NCBI GenBank assembly: GCA_026419775.2
Contig: JAOPGA020000991.1
Span: forward strand, 1 to 36,070
Reading direction: 5' to 3'
From: Acrasis kona
Taxonomy: Eukaryota > Heterolobosea > Eutetramitea > Acrasida > Acrasidae
DNA: 36,070 bases
Notes under the pieces: model-generated
Databases searched by the model: none
The model's input: the letters and a program-made list of their open reading frames with translations, nothing else
What the model was told of the DNA's origin: nothing
Shown here: positions 30,943-36,070 of the stretch, in pieces
Layout of the letters: each line of letters begins with the position of its first letter
How positions within the stretch are numbered: the stretch's first letter is position 1
Program-made: the position numbers and the translations under genes

Positions 30943-31908
30943 TTATTTATTTAGTGGCTTTATTAACCATTTAGATTCTACATTGTCCATTAATACCACC
31001 TTGGCACCAATTTGTTCGCTCTGCCTATCAACTATAAGGGTTGGATTCAAAGGGCATTGAATGTTGAATAACCGATCGCTTGATTCATCTCTTTTAATTA
31101 ACCACTTTTGGTTCATGTTTGAATCTTTTGGATTTTTTCTCGCAATGTACACGCTGCAACCTTTCATCGCTGGGATGTTGCAGCTCAATACGTAGTCAGG
31201 GCACATTGCGGCCTCAACATAACCATTTTCGCGCATAATGAATGTTTGTTCATCTGGCTTCTTTTTTGAGAACATGCTAAGAATCCTTCGATGCCTCTTT
31301 TCAATTATTAGACTGTTGTCTCTTCTGTGCTCAAGAGTATGCTTAGATGCTCCTGCACATTTGAAATAAACAGGGAATCCGAATAGTGATGACCCGGAGG
31401 GGAAGTTTTTTGTAAGTTGTTCAGATGTGAGCGTTTCGCTGATGGACGAATCAGATTTTGATTGGACTGCTTTTTCTTGTGTGGGCGAGATTGGATGAGT
31501 AAATTCTGTGTCTTGTGGGGTTACTTGAGCTTCGTCTTGTGACATGAACGATATGCCTCTCCTAGGGGTGCGGGCACTGACAGATCCAAATCGACCTGGA
31601 CTAGATTGGAAGCTGTCAGGCGTCCATTGACTGTCATCTACTTGTTGTTTTTGGCGGATCGTTTGAATCAAAGGAACAATGTTGCCTTCATCTAGTTTTT
31701 CCTCTGATATACTCGGTTCTAATACTGTGTCTGTCTTTTTTTCTTGTAATTTTTCTGTTTGATCATTTTCATTTTGTGCCTCCGGACTAGAAATCGAATG
31801 ATCTGCACCAGCGATATGGTTGTTAGGCGTGTACTCATCATAAAGTAAGACTTCTTGTTCCTTCAACAGTTGTTTGACTCTTCTTCTTGCTGCTGCTCTT
31901 GTTGCCAT
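30943..31908 (-). CDS. Protein with C-terminal QxW (ricin-type trefoil-like) region
   Basis: Single exon, 321 residues. The N terminus is basic (MATRAAARRRVKQLLKEQE) and is followed by about 150 residues of low-complexity Ser/Thr/Glu/Gln sequence with SP/TP sites (SFQSSPGRFG, SARTPRRGISF) that look like phosphorylation targets. The last 150 residues have repeated strands ending in NQKWLIKRD and ESKWLIKPL, the (Q/S)xW marks of a beta-trefoil of the ricin B-lectin type; ILSMFSKKKPDEQTFIM leads into it. There is no signal peptide, so it acts inside the cell. Trefoils bind sugars, lipids or actin; the ligand is not known. The fold call is moderate. Confidence 0.55.
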   Translation of the reverse strand: MATRAAARRRVKQLLKEQEVLLYDEYTPNNHIAGADHSISSPEAQNENDQTEKLQEKKTDTVLEPSISEEKLDEGNIVPLIQTIRQKQQVDDSQWTPDSFQSSPGRFGSVSARTPRRGISFMSQDEAQVTPQDTEFTHPISPTQEKAVQSKSDSSISETLTSEQLTKNFPSGSSLFGFPVYFKCAGASKHTLEHRRDNSLIIEKRHRRILSMFSKKKPDEQTFIMRENGYVEAAMCPDYVLSCNIPAMKGCSVYIARKNPKDSNMNQKWLIKRDESSDRLFNIQCPLNPTLIVDRQSEQIGAKVVLMDNVESKWLIKPLNK

Positions 31909-32665
31909 TTTTTATTTTTCATAAAATGTCAGAATTGTTGACAGTTGGGTACATATATATCGAAGGAGCCAATCCAAGTTATAACCGGATGGCGAATCAC
32001 CATTTAAGTCTAGGAGGCAAATTTTCTGGTGAATCATTTGGCGTTTCATGAGACGACATCATAAAAGGCTAATCTGACTTTTGTATTGATTTGAATAATT
32101 GTTTGAATGAAGGCAAATTATGTAAGCGAGGTCTAGACATTGATAATGATATTGTAGGACGCAAAAAGAAACCTCTAGCTGTAATCCAACCATGTCACGA
32201 TGATCTCTCCACTGCATATCTCGGAGAACTCATTATATATCACTACTAGTGGTGTTGTACTCAACGAGCGTAACTTGAAATCAATGAAGTTTTGTCTGCT
32301 ATAAAACCCTTGATGTCGTGAGCGATGACATGCTCAAAGAGATAAATGATGCTTGTTTCAAAAGGTATCTTGTAACTCCAAAGCTTGTTTTTAGTTACTC
32401 CGAATATCTAGTTCATGATAAAGTAATGATTTGGTTGGATTTTATAGTAAGCGAGCATTTACAAGAGCTTAAGGACTTTCTGGACGAAAGAAATTATTTG
32501 GTGAAGAGGTACTGGAGAGCTATACGCGATGATGATGGTACAGGCGTCAACCACTAAATGTTTGTACCAAGAGAGTGGAAGTTGTTATCAGATGATAAAT
32601 GGAAAGCTATTTTGGAGTAGCACAAGGATGTTATTTAATAAATAAATTTAATAGGACAATAGAAC
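31909..32665 (+). pseudogene. Broken plus-strand coding remnant
   Basis: The stretch has coding-like text in several plus frames without an intact gene. 32073-32249 encodes SDFCIDLNNCLNEGKLCKRG and onward to a TAG at 32247; 32312-32557 encodes LKEINDACFKRYLVTPKLVF then VMIWLDFIVSEHLQELKDFL and ends in TAA. A last open stretch at 32558-32617 reads MFVPREWKLLSDDKWKAILE. Splicing with typical 35-45-nt introns does not join the parts cleanly. No family recognised. It could be a young pseudogene or a gene with more introns than I can place. Confidence 0.35.
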
Positions 32666-32666
32666 T

Positions 32667-33620
32667 TCAAAATTCCCTGTATCTTCTCTTTTTGTCTGAT
32701 ATTCTTGAAGAGGGATTAGTCAAGTTGACCTGTTGAGTTGTTTGGGTTTCGTTGTGTTCAACTCTAGCCTTCTCTAAATCGATTGTATGTGCTCTATAGA
32801 CATGAGAGCAGATGTCAACCGCTTGAAATGTACATCGACCTCGTTGGACTTTTTGGCTTTGGTGCAAACCCTGAAACTGATACTGCATTGCGTTTCCTCC
32901 TGGGCGTCCCTATTATCATCCTCATCCGCCTTTGAGTTAGATCCTACTGCTCTAACAAGATTTGAACCTCTTACTCGGGAGTTCACTATCTTCATCATCG
33001 AGTAACCCTTGTGCAACCTTCCTTTTCTTTCTTGGAGATCAGATTTATCTGGAGTAGATTGATACAAGGCAATTGGGAAGTTGAGAGCTTGAAGAACCAG
33101 TGAGCACACTTCCTAACATGCGTCGAGACAAGCTTTAAGGGACATCTTCGTCACAAAATGGGCAGGTTTGCTTCCCTGCTGCATAAGGAAATCTTTTCAA
33201 TCTGTTCGTTTGTACCCCACTCATCAACATCATCTTGCGACAAATATTAAAACCTTTAACGCCAGAAGGAGTTTGGTCAAAACATATTGTTATAGGCTCT
33301 TCTTCATCATTCTTTTGAAACTAAAATCACCACTACAATAACATGTTGAGTACTTTTGTATCATTAAGTTAATCAATTTCACGGCATAATAATATTCTTT
33401 GGTTCTTCACAACGATCCATATTACACAGCATGTCAAGTATTTTAATTGTGTGTTTTGGTGAGGAAGGGAAAGTTGTAACGGTATTTGAATTCGTAATCT
33501 TCCACCACCACTCATGAAAGATTCTATCACTTTCATAGAAAACGTTGTACCCGCGTATATACTACGTTAAAAATAATACTTCAATTTAAATCTCTTATCA
33601 CATCGGATAATCCATAAAGC
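32667..33620 (-). pseudogene. Broken minus-strand coding remnant with Cys/His cluster
   Basis: Read on the minus strand, a first open stretch (about 33455-33590) encodes YESDRIFHEWWWKITN and IKILDMLCNMDRCEEPK. A second (33135-33320) encodes CFDQTPSGVKGFNICRK and GVQTNRLKRFPYAAGKQTCP, then FCDEDVP before a stop. A frame change would continue this as THVRKCAHW, giving a C-P-F-C...H-V-R-K-C pattern of a Rad18/UBZ-type or retroelement-type zinc finger. A third stretch (32774-33109) is open for 111 residues with RVRGSNLVRAVGSNSKADED. Each piece looks coding but they change frame at each junction. An odd intron (GTCCCT...TTAG) could join the second and third. Gene or pseudogene is undecided. Confidence 0.35.
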
Positions 33621-33919
33621 ATGCCGCGAGGTTGTTTTGATATTGTAGGGGTGAATATTCCTGTGAAGTGATGGCACTGTGAAGTATTGATTTTGAAACT
33701 AAAATTTTCGACTCAGGGGGTCCCCTAAAAATTAATTCCTGCACGTCCCCTTACATCAGGTTGTAAAAAATGCACAACGTTGACTCTGGTCTGAATCCAG
33801 TTTGAATCCCCAGATATTTATTATTCGACATATTTTGTGTACATACAGACTTGCCAAAATCTATCCATTGTTGTGAAAAGGAACAAAAAAAATACACAAA
33901 ATGTCAAAGAATAGAAGTT
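33621..33919. other. Noncoding stretch
   Basis: No gene or RNA seen. It holds a short G-run/C-run palindrome (GGGGGTCCCC near 33716) and lies downstream of the reductase stop. Confidence 0.4.
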
Positions 33920-34768
33920 TTATAAAATGTATGGTATGACAGCTTTCCTATGTTTCGGGATCTTTCCTGGGAACTTTTCTAGGTACCAATTGTGTATAGA
34001 AACTGCTCTTGGGATGAGATTACTGGCGGTCCAGAATGCGAACATGATGGAGGCACAATGATTTGTTGCGATGGCAAAACCTATCCATTCGATGATCTCA
34101 GATAAATAGTTAGCAGATGAAACATAATTGTAGAGGCCGCCCGTTGGTACAAAGTATTTTTGGGTCTTGTCCTTGTTGTTGTTCCTGAGGTCAATTAATG
34201 TCTGGTCGGACTTGTAATTAAAGTAGAAACCAAACAACCAGATTGAGAACCCAACAACCATAATTATCGTACTGTGAAATGTTGGTTCGTTTTGACTATA
34301 AATAAGCCATTTTGCATTTTGATATCCATTCACTGCACAGAATAGTACCGCACTCAAGAAAGTATAAAAAGATTGACCTGAGATTGAATGTGCCCTGAAT
34401 AGAGGGTAAACCAGGGAGCGATGGAAGTAATGTGTTAAATACATTACTGCGGTGAGCAGGTTTCTTGTTGTGTGGCTTCCATGTAAAAGAGTATCGCTGT
34501 ACTTTATGAATGTAAACAAAAAAAAAATCCAAGACATTGATTCCTGTACTATCCAACCAAATTTTCCAGGCACCTTGAAAAGCTTTGTCATCTCGCCGAA
34601 TCTACCGTAGGGGGCTATAATAAAAATGCTTGCAAAAAGTGTTGCTACACCAGTGAGGAAGAATCCAGCTATTAACTTTTGATCGAAGGGCTCACACAAC
34701 GTGTTCTTCTCGACATGTGAAAAGTCGAGTGAAAGTAAAGGTCCATAAAGGGTTCTCAGGCAGGACAT
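33920..34768 (-). CDS. Steroid 5-alpha-reductase-like membrane enzyme
   Basis: Single exon, 282 residues, similar in length to SRD5A1/2 and plant DET2 (about 255-260). The family signature is complete: APYGRFGEMTK near residue 53, LTHYFHRSLVYPLFRAHSIS in the middle, GFYFNYKSDQTLIDLRN and PTGGLYNYVSSANYLSEIIE. Near the end come WTASNLIPRAVSIHNWYLEK and then RKAVIPYIL, which form the NADPH-binding C-terminal half. Hydrophobic segments span the rest, consistent with an ER membrane protein. It should reduce a delta-4 double bond of a 3-oxo-steroid or a related enone lipid; the natural substrate is unknown. It is the only intact gene in the right-hand 4 kb. Confidence 0.92.
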   Translation of the reverse strand: MSCLRTLYGPLLSLDFSHVEKNTLCEPFDQKLIAGFFLTGVATLFASIFIIAPYGRFGEMTKLFKVPGKFGWIVQESMSWIFFLFTFIKYSDTLLHGSHTTRNLLTAVMYLTHYFHRSLVYPLFRAHSISGQSFYTFLSAVLFCAVNGYQNAKWLIYSQNEPTFHSTIIMVVGFSIWLFGFYFNYKSDQTLIDLRNNNKDKTQKYFVPTGGLYNYVSSANYLSEIIEWIGFAIATNHCASIMFAFWTASNLIPRAVSIHNWYLEKFPGKIPKHRKAVIPYIL

Positions 34769-34830
34769 GCTTTGATTGAATTATTTAGTTGACAAGAATA
34801 TTTTTATTTTTTCGCTTTTAGCTAATCAAA

Positions 34831-35179
34831 TTACGGAGTTCCGAAATTGCACATGATCATTCCATGTACCCATGACTTTGAAAGTACTGTTTTTCTTCTA
34901 CAAAACAGTGAAATCAATGTCCAAAAGTGCAAAACTTGCTTGATCGGCTGCAGTGACCTGTCAAGCTGCTGCACGAGTTCTCTTGCATTCCAAATCTTGA
35001 TTGTATTAGGAGCTCCAAATTAGGATGTAAAATAGTATTGTCTTAATCACGGCTTGTGTGATTGTGTGAACACCACAAGTCACAACAGCTCTTATTGGCA
35101 AATTGGTTAACTTATCAACACACTTGAAGCGTGAGTGCAAAACTGGATTGGCAGGGATTTTCTTGCAGTTGTAATCGAC
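34831..35179 (-). pseudogene. Frame-shifted minus-strand coding remnant
   Basis: Two overlapping open stretches on the minus strand look coding. 35006-35179 starts right after a potential 3' splice site (CATTTAG) and encodes VDYNCKKIPANPVLHSRFKC and RAVVTCGVHTITQAVIKTIL. 34831-35019 encodes GAPNTIKIWNARELVQQLDR and QPIKQVLHFWTLISLF in the next frame and ends at TAA. The shift falls in an overlap with no usable intron. No family recognised. Best read as a decayed gene whose stop would lie 62 bp from the start codon of the reductase gene. Confidence 0.35.
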
Positions 35180-35252
35180 CTAAATGTTTCAAAAATAAAT
35201 TTATAAAAAAAGCTTCCACCCGTACAGAAAACTAGCACCCCATTTTTCATGT

Positions 35253-35490
35253 TGTGAGGACCCCAATTTGTAGAAACGAGGTAGTAATGAGGACCTCATT
35301 TTTGAAAATGAGGTCCTCATTACGGACAAACACGGTACATAAATGAGGACCTCATTTATTTAATAACGAGGACCCCAATTATTTTTTAATAGGGTGTGAA
35401 ATGAGGGCCTCAAATATATTTTATTGAGGAGCGAACGAGGACATCGTTTTTAGGTCCAATTACTTTTAATGGGATGTGAAATGAGGAATG
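35253..35490. repeat. Cluster of palindromic GAGGACCTC-type repeats
   Basis: At least six copies of a near-palindromic unit (AATGAGGACCTCATT and variants such as GAGGACCCCAATT) occur at about 35253, 35287, 35308, 35342, 35365 and 35400. Further half-units lie at about 35425-35445. The segment TTTTTAATAGGGTGTGAAATGAGG at 35385 recurs as a near copy at 35463, about 77 bp on. A short-period tandem or mobile-element origin is possible. Confidence 0.75.
35284..35323. repeat. Perfect inverted repeat, 19-bp arms, 2-nt loop
   Basis: Arms at 35284-35302 and 35305-35323 are exact reverse complements (GTAATGAGGACCTCATTTT and AAAATGAGGTCCTCATTAC) around a TG loop. Each arm is itself a near-palindrome around GAGGACCTC, so the site can form nested hairpins or bind a dimeric protein. 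Confidence 0.9.
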
Positions 35491-35598
35491 AAAATGTAGT
35501 TAATAAATTGTTTTATTTGTATTTTCAATAAGCAAGAGAAGGATTGGAATCAAGCGCATCTCGCCGTCTATTCACAACTCCAATACATGTTTTGCCAG

Positions 35599-36070
35599 TT
35601 AAATGGACGGGCTGATGTCGTTTTCCTCCACAATTACATGCGGCTTGCAGAGGTTCTCAGGTTTTTGTAGACACTGACGTGCAATGATACATCGAATGGA
35701 TTCTCTGCTCATGCCCCTCTCGGACAATTCTTTCTTTGTCTCTCTACGAAAGGTTTTTTCTAACAATTATGTCACTTTCGATGTGTTGATAGAATGTGAT
35801 GTGATAATGAAGATTACTATGGAGTGACGTAAAGATTATTATGGACCAGGTTGGTTATGTGTATGGAGACGCTGTCACTCGTTGCTTGAGCTATAATTGT
35901 ATCCCACCACATCATGCCAGGTGAAAATTTAACCTCTTCAATCCTTCCAATTGTTTGTCCTAGTATCACTGTCAATCTCTTGTCTCGACATCATCTGAGT
36001 TCCTTTCAATTGGTGCGAATAGCGTTTCCAATGCTCTTCTTTGAACGTTAGGTATAAATCAACATAATGT
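35599..36070 (-). pseudogene. Partial, broken minus-strand gene at the window edge
   Basis: Three open minus-strand stretches follow each other from the right edge inward. 35938-36070 (continuing outside) encodes HYVDLYLTFKEEHWKRYSHQ then LKGTQMMSRQE. 35817-35990, in another frame, encodes RLTVILGQTIGRIEEVKFSP then GMMWWDTIIAQATSDSVSI. 35599-35766 encodes EKTFRRETKKELSERGMSRE then SIRCIIARQCLQKPENLCK and ends at TAA. All look coding, but frame changes occur between them and no 35-45-nt intron fits simply. No family recognised. Either a pseudogene or the 3' part of a multi-exon gene cut by the window. Confidence 0.35.

Noticed and set aside
32935-33005. GGTTCAAATC-like string on the minus strand as a tRNA T-arm
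   Set aside because: The flanking bases do not make a T stem or acceptor stem, and no anticodon arm can be placed.

Overview
The window is nuclear DNA from a single-celled eukaryote with a compact, AT-rich genome, most likely an amoeboid or flagellate protist. Evidence for a eukaryote: ribosomal proteins eL8 and eS30, a 26S proteasome ATPase, FIS1, a Rho-family GTPase, a kinesin-like protein, an inositol 5-phosphatase and a steroid 5-alpha-reductase, all in the standard genetic code. Most predicted introns are strikingly small (34-44 nt, GT...AG). One eL8 intron is 292 nt and carries a perfect TACTAAC branch site. Species cannot be fixed from the sequence alone. The GCC2/GCC3-type cysteine-rich membrane protein and the motorless myosin-tail/C2 protein would suit Heterolobosea or Amoebozoa, but that is inference.

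Layout. 0-2.4 kb: two minus-strand genes (METTL7-like methyltransferase; secreted AttH/CrtC-like protein). 2.4-3.0 kb: a decayed WD40-repeat remnant. 3.1-5.1 kb: a membrane-anchored J-domain protein and eL8, both plus. 5.1-8.0 kb: a four-exon minus-strand kinesin-like protein whose nucleotide-binding motifs are all degraded, followed by a glutamine-rich coiled-coil tail. 8.1-11.8 kb, plus: a four-EF-hand protein 52 bp from the kinesin start, a KIX-like protein, and a long coiled-coil protein with an internal frame change. 11.9-14.8 kb: FIS1 (minus), a membrane-anchored HSL-type esterase and a Cdc42/Rac-like GTPase (plus). 15.1-18.8 kb, plus: a five-exon GCC2/GCC3-type receptor-like protein and a LITAF-domain protein. 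19.0-25.0 kb, minus: a motorless myosin TH1-like/C2 protein and an inositol polyphosphate 5-phosphatase with a long Pro/Gln tail. 25.6-28.6 kb, plus: RPT5, a membrane-anchored EEP-fold pseudoenzyme, and eS30. 28.6-31.9 kb: two membrane proteins and a QxW/ricin-type trefoil-like protein. 33.9-34.8 kb, minus: steroid 5-alpha-reductase-like enzyme.

The right end differs in texture. Apart from the reductase gene, 31.9-36.07 kb holds only short, broken, coding-like stretches in shifting frames plus a cluster of palindromic GAGGACCTC-type repeats that includes a perfect 19-bp-arm inverted repeat.

The genes do not form one pathway; they are housekeeping, membrane-trafficking/phosphoinositide (5-phosphatase, TH1/C2 protein, LITAF, GTPase), mitochondrial (FIS1, possibly the J protein) and cytoskeletal genes packed with short spacers. 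The best candidates for new biology are the kinesin-like protein without ATP-binding motifs, the EEP-fold protein with its catalytic residues replaced, the motorless myosin-tail/C2 protein, the eS30 with an atypical tail and an ATG-TAG start-stop element, and the palindromic repeat cluster.
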